64,000 nt of DNA. Origin: JABCPE02 sp963530615 (lineage in GTDB: Bacteria > Bacteroidota > Bacteroidia > Flavobacteriales > Weeksellaceae). Positions within the stretch are counted from its first letter, which is position 1. Each line of letters starts with the position of its first letter. Position numbers and translations under genes: made by a program. The stretch is from NCBI GenBank assembly GCA_963530615.1, contig CAUSDX010000002.1:147151-211150 (forward strand). The letters are read 5' to 3'. Shown here piece by piece: positions 1 to 8,522 of the stretch. Under the pieces are notes generated by a model. That model had not been told where the DNA came from, did not search any database, and worked only from the letters and a program-made list of their open reading frames with translations.

Positions 1-35
1 ATATAATCGTCAAAACGAAATGTCCAAAAAAAATG

Positions 36-69
36 AAAAGCGACCAAGTTGATTGAGTCGCTTTTTTAA
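36..69 (-). terminator. Hairpin with T-runs on both sides
   Basis: Nine-base perfect arms AAAAGCGAC (36-44) and GTCGCTTTT (57-65) around a 12-base loop. T-rich sequence follows on either strand, so it could end transcription from both sides. It lies just past the stop codon of the methyltransferase remnant on the minus strand, which is the likely assignment. Confidence 0.6.
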
Positions 70-87
70 TGGGTTTTTAATTGCTTT

Positions 88-336
88 TTAAGAAGCGTTT
101 AATTTATTGTTTGATTCAAACCACTGCAATTTGATTTGTTCAGCGATTTTGGCGGTCATCATTGGAGGTACGGACATTCAGCAAACATATCGAACCTTGG
201 CATCACCAAAATCAAAGTCGGAAGGAAAAGTGCTCATTCTGCGATATTCCATATCATTGATATTGCGTTTTTCAGGCCAATAAATACTTTCACCAGAGCT
301 GGTTAAAGTCGGAGCCACTCTATCATCATAAAGTCT
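88..336 (-). pseudogene. C-terminal remnant of a C5 DNA (cytosine) methyltransferase
   Basis: No annotated-size reading frame is present, but minus-strand translation from about 336 to 88 gives the tail of a C5 cytosine methyltransferase. RLYDDRVAPTLTS resembles the segment after the target-recognition domain. KVRYVC-stop-MSVPP then resembles the last conserved motif, which in relatives reads CGMSVPP. The glycine codon is replaced by TGA (minus-strand stop at plus 178-180). Translation continues through KIAEQIKLQWF to a normal TAA at 88-90. The N-terminal part with the catalytic PCQ motif is absent: similarity ends near 336, where unrelated sequence begins. The gene is therefore both truncated and interrupted. 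Family recognition is from memory of motifs, not a search. Confidence 0.6.
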
Positions 337-346
337 TAATAAAAAA

Positions 347-697
347 ATGAAAGCAGTTTTGGATAGGGAAGGAGTGTATATGGGGAAGACTTATGATGAA
401 TGGATAAGGTTAGATAAAGCGTATCCTGATGGGGTTAGGTATACCCAAGCAGGATTTCCAGATTTTTCTATATATGCGTATAAAGATAAAATGGGGAATC
501 CTATTCAGGTGAAACTAAAGGAATTGGGGGGGAGTAATGATTTTAATAAGGCTAATAAAATACTTGAAGAAAGAGGAATTAAATTAGAAACTGGGTATAC
601 TTGGCATCATATAGAAAATACATCGGAATTAATTCTTGTTGATACAAAAATTCATGATGCTATAAGACATACAGGAGGGGTTGCTACGGCGAAATAG
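347..697 (+). CDS. Orphan WHH-type HNH/Endo VII nuclease toxin tip
   Basis: This 116-residue protein matches the C-terminal nuclease tip of polymorphic toxins. Residues 84-111 carry GYTWHH, a hydrophobic strand, then IHDAIRHTGG, the pattern of the WHH group of HNH/Endo VII nucleases (W86, H87, H88, H103, H108 as probable metal and catalytic residues). Residues 29-43 (DGVRYTQAGFPDFSIYA) match the segment that usually precedes the nuclease core. Such tips normally end a long secreted carrier (Rhs, CDI or LXG type). Here no carrier, signal peptide or delivery domain is present. No immunity gene follows either, since the next gene is rpsL. It begins right where the methyltransferase remnant stops. 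It may be an unexpressed fragment, and its start codon is uncertain. Confidence 0.6.
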   Translation: MKAVLDREGVYMGKTYDEWIRLDKAYPDGVRYTQAGFPDFSIYAYKDKMGNPIQVKLKELGGSNDFNKANKILEERGIKLETGYTWHHIENTSELILVDTKIHDAIRHTGGVATAK

Positions 698-780
698 AGT
701 TTTTAATGGTAAATCATTTCTTTTTAGTAAAAAAAATAATAAATCAGAGAAAATTATTTTTATGATTTAGAAAAAAGTTA

Positions 781-788
781 TATTTTTG
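781..788 (+). promoter_or_regulatory. -7 box of the str operon promoter
   Basis: TATTTTTG fits the Bacteroidetes -7 consensus TAnnTTTG, 29 bases before the rpsL start codon. A clear -33 TTTG is not seen. Confidence 0.6.
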
Positions 789-817
789 CAAATTAATTAA
801 ATATATAAAGCAATAAA

Positions 818-1213
818 ATGCCTACTATTCAACAATTAGTAAGAAAAGGAAGAGCCACACTTGCCAAGAAGAGCAAATCGGCTGCTTTGGATTCTTGTCC
901 ACAAAGAAGAGGAGTATGTACAAGAGTATATACGACTACACCTAAGAAACCGAACTCTGCACTTAGAAAAGTAGCTAGGGTAAGACTTTCTAATGGTAAA
1001 GAAGTAAACGCTTATATCCCGGGCGAAGGACATAATCTCCAGGAGCACTCGATAGTATTGGTAAGAGGCGGAAGGGTGAAAGACCTACCGGGAGTTCGTT
1101 ATCACATTGTTAGAGGTGCCTTAGACACTGCGGGTGTAAATGGTAGAACTCAAAGAAGATCTAAGTATGGAGCGAAAAGACCTAAGCCAGGTGCAGCACC
1201 AGCGAAAAAATAA
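818..1213 (+). CDS. rpsL: 30S ribosomal protein S12
   Basis: S12 sits at the decoding centre of the small subunit and takes part in tRNA selection. The protein has 131 residues and starts MPTIQQLVRKGR, as the family does. The loop TPKKPNSALRK (41-51) contains the lysine region that mediates streptomycin sensitivity. GGRVKDLPG (84-92) carries the aspartate (D89 here) that RimO methylthiolates in other bacteria. Both loops look wild type. It is the first gene of the str operon; rpsG starts 25 bases downstream. The tail is rich in K, P and A, which is usual. Confidence 0.98.
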   Translation: MPTIQQLVRKGRATLAKKSKSAALDSCPQRRGVCTRVYTTTPKKPNSALRKVARVRLSNGKEVNAYIPGEGHNLQEHSIVLVRGGRVKDLPGVRYHIVRGALDTAGVNGRTQRRSKYGAKRPKPGAAPAKK

Positions 1214-1238
1214 TCATTAAATTTTAAGGAACAAGACA

Positions 1239-1715
1239 ATGAGAAAGACAAAAGCGAAAAAAAGACCGTTGTTACCAGATCCTAAATTTAATGATCAATT
1301 GGTAACGAGATTTGTAAATAATTTAATGGTAGATGGTAAAAAATCTATCGCTTTTAGAATTTTCTATGATGCATTAGATATTGTAGAAACTAAAAAAGAG
1401 GATCAAGAAAAAACATCTCTTGAAGTGTGGAAAGATGCATTAACTAATGTGATGCCACATGTAGAGGTGAGATCAAGAAGAGTTGGAGGGGCTAACTTCC
1501 AAATTCCAATGCCAATCAGAGCTGATAGAAAAATTTCTATGGCAATGAAATGGTTAATCAAATATGCTTCTTTGAGAAATGATAAGTCAATGGCTCAAAG
1601 ATTAGCGGCGGAGATTATTGCAGCTGCAAAAGAAGAAGGGGCTGCAGTCAAGAAAAAGACAGATACTCATAAGATGGCAGAAGCAAATAAAGCATTCTCA
1701 CACTTTAAATTCTAA
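1239..1715 (+). CDS. rpsG: 30S ribosomal protein S7
   Basis: S7 is a primary 16S rRNA-binding protein that nucleates assembly of the 30S head and contacts E-site tRNA. The protein has 158 residues. It begins MRKTKAKKR, contains LVTRFVNNLMVDGKKS in the first helices, and VEVRSRRVGGANFQIP, the family signature, in the middle. Its length is normal for the phylum. The stop codon is 6 bases before fusA, so the two are almost certainly translated from one message. Confidence 0.98.
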   Translation: MRKTKAKKRPLLPDPKFNDQLVTRFVNNLMVDGKKSIAFRIFYDALDIVETKKEDQEKTSLEVWKDALTNVMPHVEVRSRRVGGANFQIPMPIRADRKISMAMKWLIKYASLRNDKSMAQRLAAEIIAAAKEEGAAVKKKTDTHKMAEANKAFSHFKF

Positions 1716-1721
1716 TCTGAA

Positions 1722-3839
1722 ATGGGAAGAGATCTTAAATATACAAGAAATATTGGTATTGCTGCTCATATTGATGCAGGTAAGACTACCACTACAGAGA
1801 GAATTTTGTTCTATACAGGAAAAACTCACAAGTTGGGGGAAACTCACCAAGGGACATCTCAAATGGACTGGATGGAGCAAGAAGCAGAAAGAGGTATTAC
1901 AATTACTTCTGCTGCGACAACTTGTAACTGGAATTTCCCAACGGATCAAGGGAATGTTTTACCAGAAACAAAAGGCTACCACTTTAACATTATTGATACT
2001 CCAGGACACGTTGATTTTACTGTAGAGGTAAACCGTTCGTTAAGAGTATTGGATGGTTTGGTGTTCTTATTTTCAGCGGTAGATGGTGTAGAGCCACAAT
2101 CTGAAACTAACTGGAGATTGGCTGACAATTATAAAGTTGCCAGAATGGGGTTTGTAAACAAAATGGACAGACAAGGAGCTGATTTCTTGGCGGTTTGCCG
2201 TCAAGTTAAGGAAATGTTAGGTTCTAATGCTGTGCCAATTGTGTTACCAATCGGTGCTGAAGAGGACTTCAAGGGAGTTGTAGACCTAATTAAAAATAGA
2301 GCTATTGTATGGCATGAAGATACTCAAGGTATGACCTTTGATGTAGTTCCAATTCCTGATGATATGAAAGATGAGGTGTTGGAATATAGACAAAATTTAG
2401 TAGAAAATGTAGCAGAATATGATGAATCTTTATTAGAAAAATTCTTTGAAGATCCAGATTCTATTACAGAAGAAGAGATTAACGAGGCATTGAGAAAAGC
2501 TACGATAGACTTGTCTATCATTCCAATGACTTGTGGTTCTTCATTCAAAAATAAGGGAGTTCAGTTCATGTTAGATGCAGTATGTAAATACTTGCCATCT
2601 CCACTTGATAAAGATGATATTAAGGGTACTGATCCTAAAACGGATACTGAAATTACAAGAAAACCAGATGTAAATGAGCCTTTCGCTGCATTGGCATTCA
2701 AGATTGCAACTGACCCTTATGTAGGTAGGTTAGCTTTCTTTAGAGCTTATTCAGGAAGATTAGATGCTGGTTCTTATGTGTTAAATACAAGATCTGATTC
2801 TAAAGAGAGGATCTCAAGAATCTATCAAATGCACGCTAATAAGCAAAATCCTGTTGAGTACATTGAAGCAGGAGATATTGGTGCAGCGGTAGGATTTAAG
2901 GATATTAAAACAGGGGATACTCTTTGTGATGAGAAAAATCCTATAGTTCTTGAATCTATGATATTCCCAGACCCAGTAATCGGTATCGCTGTTGAACCTA
3001 AAACTAAAGCTGACCAAGATAAAATGGGTAATGCTTTGGCGAAGTTGGCAGAAGAGGATCCAACATTCCAAGTAAAAACTGATGAAGCTTCTGGACAAAC
3101 GATTATTTCTGGTATGGGTGAGCTTCACTTGGATATTATTGTAGATCGTTTGAGAAGAGAATTCAAAGTAGAAGTAAATCAAGGTCAGCCACAAGTAGAA
3201 TATAAAGAATCTCTAACTGCTACAGCAAATCATAGAGAGGTTTATAAAAAACAAACTGGAGGTAGAGGTAAGTTTGCGGATATTGTTTTTGAAATTGGTC
3301 CAGCAGAAGAAGGTAAAACAGGTCTTGAATTCATCAATGAAATTAAAGGGGGTAACATTCCGAAAGAATTTATTCCGTCTGTTGAAAAAGGATTCAAAGA
3401 GGCTATGAAGAATGGTCCATTGGCAGGATTTGAAATTGAGGGAATTAAGGTTACATTAAAAGATGGATCTTTCCACCCTGTGGATTCTGACCAATTATCG
3501 TTTGAATTGGCTGCAAAACTTGGTTTCAAAGAAGCTGGTAAAGCTGCAAAACCTGTGATTATGGAACCTATTATGAAACTGGAAGTAGTAACTCCAGAGG
3601 AATATATGGGGGATATTGTAGGAGACCTTAACAGAAGAAGAGGAACGGTAAATGGTATGGATGACAGAAATAATGCTAAAGTTATTAAAGCATTCGTTCC
3701 ATTAGCGGAGATGTTCGGATATGTAACATCATTAAGAACATTATCTTCTGGTAGAGCAACATCTTCTATGGAGTTTGAAAAATATGAACCAGCTCCACAG
3801 AATGTAGCAGAAGAAGTGATTGCGAAGGCAAGAGGTTAA
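1722..3839 (+). CDS. fusA: Translation elongation factor G
   Basis: EF-G is the GTPase that drives translocation of tRNA and mRNA on the ribosome and, with ribosome recycling factor, splits ribosomes. At 705 residues it has the normal five-domain length. G1 is AHIDAGKTTT (15-24), the switch II motif is DTPGHVDF, and the guanine-binding motif is NKMD. Domain IV and V signatures (GRGKFADI, GSFHPVDSDQLSFE, PEEYMGDIVGDLNRRRG) are all present. It lies between rpsG and rpsJ. In many bacteria tuf follows fusA; here it does not. Confidence 0.98.
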   Translation: MGRDLKYTRNIGIAAHIDAGKTTTTERILFYTGKTHKLGETHQGTSQMDWMEQEAERGITITSAATTCNWNFPTDQGNVLPETKGYHFNIIDTPGHVDFTVEVNRSLRVLDGLVFLFSAVDGVEPQSETNWRLADNYKVARMGFVNKMDRQGADFLAVCRQVKEMLGSNAVPIVLPIGAEEDFKGVVDLIKNRAIVWHEDTQGMTFDVVPIPDDMKDEVLEYRQNLVENVAEYDESLLEKFFEDPDSITEEEINEALRKATIDLSIIPMTCGSSFKNKGVQFMLDAVCKYLPSPLDKDDIKGTDPKTDTEITRKPDVNEPFAALAFKIATDPYVGRLAFFRAYSGRLDAGSYVLNTRSDSKERISRIYQMHANKQNPVEYIEAGDIGAAVGFKDIKTGDTLCDEKNPIVLESMIFPDPVIGIAVEPKTKADQDKMGNALAKLAEEDPTFQVKTDEASGQTIISGMGELHLDIIVDRLRREFKVEVNQGQPQVEYKESLTATANHREVYKKQTGGRGKFADIVFEIGPAEEGKTGLEFINEIKGGNIPKEFIPSVEKGFKEAMKNGPLAGFEIEGIKVTLKDGSFHPVDSDQLSFELAAKLGFKEAGKAAKPVIMEPIMKLEVVTPEEYMGDIVGDLNRRRGTVNGMDDRNNAKVIKAFVPLAEMFGYVTSLRTLSSGRATSSMEFEKYEPAPQNVAEEVIAKARG

Positions 3840-3858
3840 TATTATAATTTAGATTAAA

Positions 3859-4164
3859 ATGTCACAAAGAATCAGAATAAAACTTAAGTCTTACGATTAT
3901 AATTTAGTAGATAAATCTGCTGAGAAAATCGTAAAAACAGTAAAATCTACAGGAGCAGTGGTGAATGGACCAATTCCGTTGCCTACTCATAAGAGAATCT
4001 TTACTGTATTGAGATCTCCGCATGTTAATAAGAAAGCAAGAGAACAGTTCCAACTTTCTGCTCATAAAAGATTGATGGATATTTACTCTTCTTCATCTAA
4101 AACAGTGGATGCACTTATGAAGTTAGAATTGCCAAGTGGTGTAGATGTAGAGATTAAAGTATGA
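3859..4164 (+). CDS. rpsJ: 30S ribosomal protein S10
   Basis: S10 is a small-subunit head protein and, in species with the Nus system, a partner of NusB in antitermination. The protein has 101 residues and begins MSQRIRIKLKSYDYNLVDKSAEKIV. It contains GPIPLPTH (58-65 or so) and RSPHVNKKAREQF, both classic family motifs. It starts 19 bases after fusA and closes the operon; a strong terminator follows 36 bases later. In many bacteria rpsJ opens the S10 operon, but here the S10 operon is not adjacent. Confidence 0.98.
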   Translation: MSQRIRIKLKSYDYNLVDKSAEKIVKTVKSTGAVVNGPIPLPTHKRIFTVLRSPHVNKKAREQFQLSAHKRLMDIYSSSSKTVDALMKLELPSGVDVEIKV

Positions 4165-4198
4165 TAATTTCTATTCATTAAGCACTTTGCTTTACATA

Positions 4199-4227
4199 AA
4201 AACTCCCAATTCCTTGGGAGTTTTTTT
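4199..4227 (+). terminator. Rho-independent terminator of the str operon
   Basis: Arms AACTCCCAA (4201-4209) and TTGGGAGTT (4214-4222) form a perfect nine-base stem with a TTCC loop, followed by a run of T. Confidence 0.9.
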
Positions 4228-4296
4228 ATTGGGAAAATAAATAATTTGTAATGTTAAAATACTTTTGATATTATTGTAAAAAATAATGTATATTTT

Positions 4297-5355
4297 ATGA
4301 AAGATCAGATCAGCAATAATAAGATTAGACAAATTATATTATTGGCATTAATTTTAGTTTTTCTATATTTGATAACGAGTAGTCTAAGTGATTTTTTGTC
4401 AGCATTTCTGGGTGCCATTACGCTTTATACGATATTTAGAGATTATTATTGTAGATTAATAGAGAATAGAGGGTGGAAACCATGGTTGGCCTTTATTTAT
4501 TTGATGTTGATATCGATAGTTGTGATTTTAGTACCTTTATATTATGTAGTTTCTACATTGGTTTCTAAATTAGCAGATTCGGGAGATTATGTAGATGTGG
4601 TAATGAATTATGCAGAGACCTTGCATCAATATTTTGTACAAAAAATAGATTATAATTTAATAGATTCTATTGATGTGAAAAAGGTTGGAGGTTGGGTTGC
4701 GGAATATTCATCATCGGTGTTAAATACTACGATAGATTTGATAACGATGATAGTAACTGCCTATTTCATATTGTATTTTATGCTTACTAATACACGGAAA
4801 ATGGAGAATGCAATAGAGATAGCAGTGCCGTTAAAGAAGTCAAATGTAAGTAAATTAGGAGATAAATTTCGTAAACTTATTATAGCTAATGTGATAGGGA
4901 TTCCTGTAGTTGCATTGGGGCAAGGCTTGACGGTTTTGATAGGCTATTTATTGTTTGGTGTATCAAGTCCGTTTTTTTTATTTGTATTGACGGCGATAGC
5001 TTCTGTTATCCCAATTGTAGGAGGGAGTGTGGTATATGTCCCTGTAAGTATAGTACTTTTGGTAAATAATGATGTTACGGGTGCAATAGGAGTATTATTT
5101 TTTGGGTTTTTATCTGCGGGAGTGGATAATGTGATGAGATTTACTTTGTTGAAGAAAATAGAGGATATTCATCCTTTGATATCGGTATTTGGGATTGTTT
5201 TGGGATTAAAGATATTTGGATTTATTGGGTTGATTTTTGGCCCTATACTACTTTCTATTACGATTCTGTTGATACAAGTTTATTATGATGAATTTACAGA
5301 AGTTAATGAAACAAAAGAAAATGTTTTAGAGGAACAAAAATCAGACCGAAATTAA
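4297..5355 (+). CDS. AI-2E family transporter (PerM/YdiK-like permease)
   Basis: A polytopic inner-membrane protein of 352 residues with about seven or eight hydrophobic segments. They are spread over 15-45, 60-90, 140-165 and 195-335. The C-terminal half has the family pattern: GQGLTVLIGYLLFGVSSPFF, then IPIVGGSVVYVPVSI, then HPLISVFGIVLGLKIFGFIG. The family was named after an E. coli member reported to export autoinducer 2, but most members have unknown or ion-coupled substrates, so a role in signalling should not be assumed. The tail is charged and cytoplasmic. It stands alone between the str terminator and a TonB receptor. Confidence 0.85.
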   Translation: MKDQISNNKIRQIILLALILVFLYLITSSLSDFLSAFLGAITLYTIFRDYYCRLIENRGWKPWLAFIYLMLISIVVILVPLYYVVSTLVSKLADSGDYVDVVMNYAETLHQYFVQKIDYNLIDSIDVKKVGGWVAEYSSSVLNTTIDLITMIVTAYFILYFMLTNTRKMENAIEIAVPLKKSNVSKLGDKFRKLIIANVIGIPVVALGQGLTVLIGYLLFGVSSPFFLFVLTAIASVIPIVGGSVVYVPVSIVLLVNNDVTGAIGVLFFGFLSAGVDNVMRFTLLKKIEDIHPLISVFGIVLGLKIFGFIGLIFGPILLSITILLIQVYYDEFTEVNETKENVLEEQKSDRN

Positions 5356-5459
5356 AAAATAATACTCTAACCAGTTTGATTTATAGTATTGTTTTAGAAA
5401 AATTAACTTTTTTAGGTGTAAAAAAATAAGTTTTGTTAAATTTAGTTAAAAAATAAATG

Positions 5460-5467
5460 TAAATTTG
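5460..5467 (+). promoter_or_regulatory. -7 box of the TonB receptor promoter
   Basis: TAAATTTG matches TAnnTTTG exactly, 26 bases before the ATG. A TTTG at 5432-5435 lies 24 bases upstream, slightly further than the usual 17-23 for a -33 box. Confidence 0.7.
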
Positions 5468-5493
5468 CAACATCTAATAATTTATAAAAATTT

Positions 5494-8007
5494 ATGAAGA
5501 CAAACTTTTTAAGGAAATCTGCGATAGCAGTATTGACTTTAACAACGGCGAGTTTTTATTTTGCACAAGAACAAGAAGAAAGCACAGGTAAAGACATCGA
5601 GGAGGTAGTTATCGTAGGTGGTGTTACAGACATTGCTAAGGATAGAAAAACTCCAGTGGCGGTTTCTACACTTAAGGAAGCTGCTATTGTGGAAAAATTA
5701 GGAAATCAAGAGTTTCCTGAGATTTTAAATTCTACTCCATCAGTTTATACTACTAAATCAGGAGGAGGTTTTGGAGATTCAAGAATTAACATCAGAGGTT
5801 TTAGCCAAGAAAATATTGCTGTAATGGTGAATGGTATGCCTGTGAATGATATGGAATCTACAAAGGTATATTGGTCTAACTGGGCGGGTCTTTCAGATGT
5901 TACTTCTGCTATGCAGGTTCAGAGAGGTTTGGGAGCTTCTAAATTAGCGATTGCTTCAGTAGGGGGTACAATTAATATTATTACAAGAGCTGCTGATAAG
6001 AAAAAAGGAGGAACAGTATCCATCGGAATAGGTAATGATGGTTATAAAAAGGCGTTATTTGCTTATAATACAGGAAAAAATGAAAAAGGTTGGTCATCTT
6101 CATTTTTAATGAGTAGAACATCTGGTGCGATGTATGCTGATGGGACTAGTTTTGAGGGGTATAATTATTATTTAGCAGTAGGGTATCAACCGAATAAAAA
6201 ACATGATTTCCAAATCATGGTGACGGGAGCTCCACAGAAACACGACCAAAGAGGAGTACAAGTTACAATTTCGGACTATATTAAATATGGACACGGAGGT
6301 ATACCTAATAGAAAATATAATTCTATGCTAGGTTACTTAAATGGAAAGGAATATGTTTGGTCAGAAAACTACTATCATAAACCAGTAGCAATGTTTAATT
6401 GGGATTGGAACATTAATACTAAAAATAAGTTAGCTACTATAGTTTATGCTTCTTGGGGAAGAGGTGGAGGAAGTGGAAGTAATTCACCAGTAAAAGGTTC
6501 TAGCCTTGAAACATATAGAAATTTACAAACAGGTTTATTAGATTATGATGCAATGTATGCTGCAAATGCTGCATCTCCAACATCTCCAAAAATTTTAAGA
6601 CGAGTATCAACGAATGACCATAATTGGTATGGTTTCTTGACAAACTTTACTCATAAATTTAATTCTAATTTACAACTGAGTGTAGGTTTAGACGGAAGAT
6701 ATTATAAAGGTTATCATATGATGGCTGTATCTGATTATTTAGGAGCAACATCTTATACTGATGGAGGTAATAAAAATGTAGGAAATAGAGTGGTTACAAC
6801 AAATCATACGATAGGTATTCCTTATTTCTCAAAAATTAATGCAGAACCGATTTCTTATAATAATGATGGTGAAATTTTATGGGGAGGATTGTTTGGTCAG
6901 TTAGAGTATAGTAATGATAAGGTATCTGCATTCGTTCAAGGATCTGTTTCTAGTCAAGGATATCAAAGAATAGATCATTTCTTAAAACCTGGCACATTAG
7001 CTGTAGTGGGGGATCCTTCTTCTGCAATAGATACTAAAACAGGGTTTAAATACAAAACAGGATTTAATGTAAAAGCAGGAATCAATACTAATATTGATGA
7101 GCATAATAATGTATTTGCAAATATTGGATATTATGAAAAGCAACCTGTATTTGGCTCTGTATATCCTAGTAATAAAAATTATTTGAATCCAAATCTTACT
7201 AATGAGAAGATATTTGGTATGGAGATAGGGTACAGTTTCAGATCAAGCTCTTTTAGTGCAAATCTTAACTTGTATAGAACCTCTTGGAAAGATAGATATT
7301 TGTCTGTAAGAAATAGTTTTGATGAATATGTGGTAGGTGCTACTGGTGTAGTAGGAACAGGTAAGAAAATTAATGGTAGTGCAAATATTTTAGGAATTAC
7401 TCAGATTCACATGGGGGTAGAGTTTGATGCAGAGTATAAAGTTGTAAACTACCTTTCTCTTACAGGTATGATTTCATTAGGGGATTGGAAATATAGCGGT
7501 AATGCATCGGGAACATATTTGCAAGATACATCAGAGTTGATTATTGGAGCTGATGGAAAACCAATAGAAGCAAAAACACTTTATTTGTCTGGAGTTAAAG
7601 TAGGGGATGCAGCTCAATTCACAACAAGTGCAGGATTGAAATTAACACCAGTAGAAGGGCTTTCTATATCAGCGGATTGGAGATATTTAGATAGATTATA
7701 TTCAGCTGTTGATGCTGGAAAATTTGAGAAACCAGGTCATCAAGGTTCTTTAAGGTTACCAAGTTATAATTTATTAGATGTAGGATTGTCTTATAAATTA
7801 GGTATAGGAAATGGTCAATCTTTTACTTTTAGAGGAAGTATTTACAATGTATTGGATACTATTTATATTGCTGAGTCTAGAACGAATATCCATGCTACGG
7901 AGCAAGATGTAATTAATGGCAATACATATAAAGGATTACACAAGAATAATCAGGTATACTTCGGTTATGGTAGAACATGGTCAGCATCATTGACATTCCA
8001 ATTCTAA
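5494..8007 (+). CDS. TonB-dependent outer-membrane receptor
   Basis: An outer-membrane beta-barrel receptor of 837 residues for energised uptake of an unknown ligand. Residues 1-24 are a signal peptide ending near YFAQ. EEVVIVGG (36-43) fits a TonB box. The plug domain spans about 50-170, with INIRGFSQENIAVMVNGMPV and GGTINIITRAA as family signatures. The rest is the barrel, ending in the aromatic TFQF. There is no N-terminal carboxypeptidase-like domain and no SusD partner next door, so it is not a SusC type. No metal, heme or cobalamin regulatory site is visible, so the substrate remains open. Confidence 0.9.
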   Translation: MKTNFLRKSAIAVLTLTTASFYFAQEQEESTGKDIEEVVIVGGVTDIAKDRKTPVAVSTLKEAAIVEKLGNQEFPEILNSTPSVYTTKSGGGFGDSRINIRGFSQENIAVMVNGMPVNDMESTKVYWSNWAGLSDVTSAMQVQRGLGASKLAIASVGGTINIITRAADKKKGGTVSIGIGNDGYKKALFAYNTGKNEKGWSSSFLMSRTSGAMYADGTSFEGYNYYLAVGYQPNKKHDFQIMVTGAPQKHDQRGVQVTISDYIKYGHGGIPNRKYNSMLGYLNGKEYVWSENYYHKPVAMFNWDWNINTKNKLATIVYASWGRGGGSGSNSPVKGSSLETYRNLQTGLLDYDAMYAANAASPTSPKILRRVSTNDHNWYGFLTNFTHKFNSNLQLSVGLDGRYYKGYHMMAVSDYLGATSYTDGGNKNVGNRVVTTNHTIGIPYFSKINAEPISYNNDGEILWGGLFGQLEYSNDKVSAFVQGSVSSQGYQRIDHFLKPGTLAVVGDPSSAIDTKTGFKYKTGFNVKAGINTNIDEHNNVFANIGYYEKQPVFGSVYPSNKNYLNPNLTNEKIFGMEIGYSFRSSSFSANLNLYRTSWKDRYLSVRNSFDEYVVGATGVVGTGKKINGSANILGITQIHMGVEFDAEYKVVNYLSLTGMISLGDWKYSGNASGTYLQDTSELIIGADGKPIEAKTLYLSGVKVGDAAQFTTSAGLKLTPVEGLSISADWRYLDRLYSAVDAGKFEKPGHQGSLRLPSYNLLDVGLSYKLGIGNGQSFTFRGSIYNVLDTIYIAESRTNIHATEQDVINGNTYKGLHKNNQVYFGYGRTWSASLTFQF

Positions 8008-8027
8008 AAAATGATGAAATAAATTAA

Positions 8028-8058
8028 AATCTCGGCTTTTATAAGTCGGGATTTTTTT
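8028..8058 (+). terminator. Terminator after the TonB receptor
   Basis: Arms AATCTCGGCTT (8028-8038) and AAGTCGGGATT (8043-8053) pair over 11 bases with two G-T wobbles around a TTAT loop, then a T-run. Confidence 0.8.
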
Positions 8059-8065
8059 ATATTTG
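8058..8065 (+). promoter_or_regulatory. -7 box before the four-helix membrane protein
   Basis: TATATTTG matches the consensus, 23 bases before the ATG and directly after the upstream terminator's T-run. Confidence 0.6.
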
Positions 8066-8088
8066 TATATTTTAATAAAGTTATAAAA

Positions 8089-8499
8089 ATGGAAGAAATT
8101 TATCAGACATTTGCAGGTTCCCATAATGGGATTTCTTATTCCACGATTATCATATTTGGAGCATTTATTTTTTTGTTATTGCTTACATTTTTAGGGCAAG
8201 GAGGAAGAGTTTCGGAGGTATTGAGAAAATCTTCTTTTTTTGCTACAATGTTACTATTTATTCAAGGAGTGTTAGGTGTAATGATGGAGTATTATTCACC
8301 AGCATTTGTTACTTGGGAAGGAAGTAATTTGGTGTATTTTAGATATTCTATTAGTATATTAATTTCTATGGGACTAATGGCATATGTTACATTTTTATTG
8401 AAAAATACGAAGAAGGTGTCATTATTTATTGTAGTATTAGCTCTCAGTGCAGCTCTTATTTTTGAGTATGCTTATCCTTGGAGCAAAATTTTTGGATAA
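8089..8499 (+). CDS. Small integral membrane protein, unknown function
   Basis: A protein of 136 residues with four predicted membrane helices (about 18-37, 49-66, 84-102 and 111-128) and short, weakly charged loops. There is no signal peptide and no motif I can assign. It has its own promoter and lies 23 bases before asd, so the two may be cotranscribed. No link to lysine or threonine synthesis can be read from the sequence itself. It looks like a conserved flavobacterial membrane protein and is too short to be a permease. Confidence 0.75.
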   Translation: MEEIYQTFAGSHNGISYSTIIIFGAFIFLLLLTFLGQGGRVSEVLRKSSFFATMLLFIQGVLGVMMEYYSPAFVTWEGSNLVYFRYSISILISMGLMAYVTFLLKNTKKVSLFIVVLALSAALIFEYAYPWSKIFG

Positions 8500-8522
8500 T
8501 TAAAATAATAAAAAATCACTAT

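Noticed and set aside
1618..2025. Reading frame spanning the rpsG/fusA junction
   Set aside because: Out-of-frame translation of two well-supported ribosomal genes.
8478..8522. Upstream start for asd
   Set aside because: The extra residues are unlike any dehydrogenase N-terminus and overlap the preceding gene; MKVAVVG at 8523 is the conserved start.
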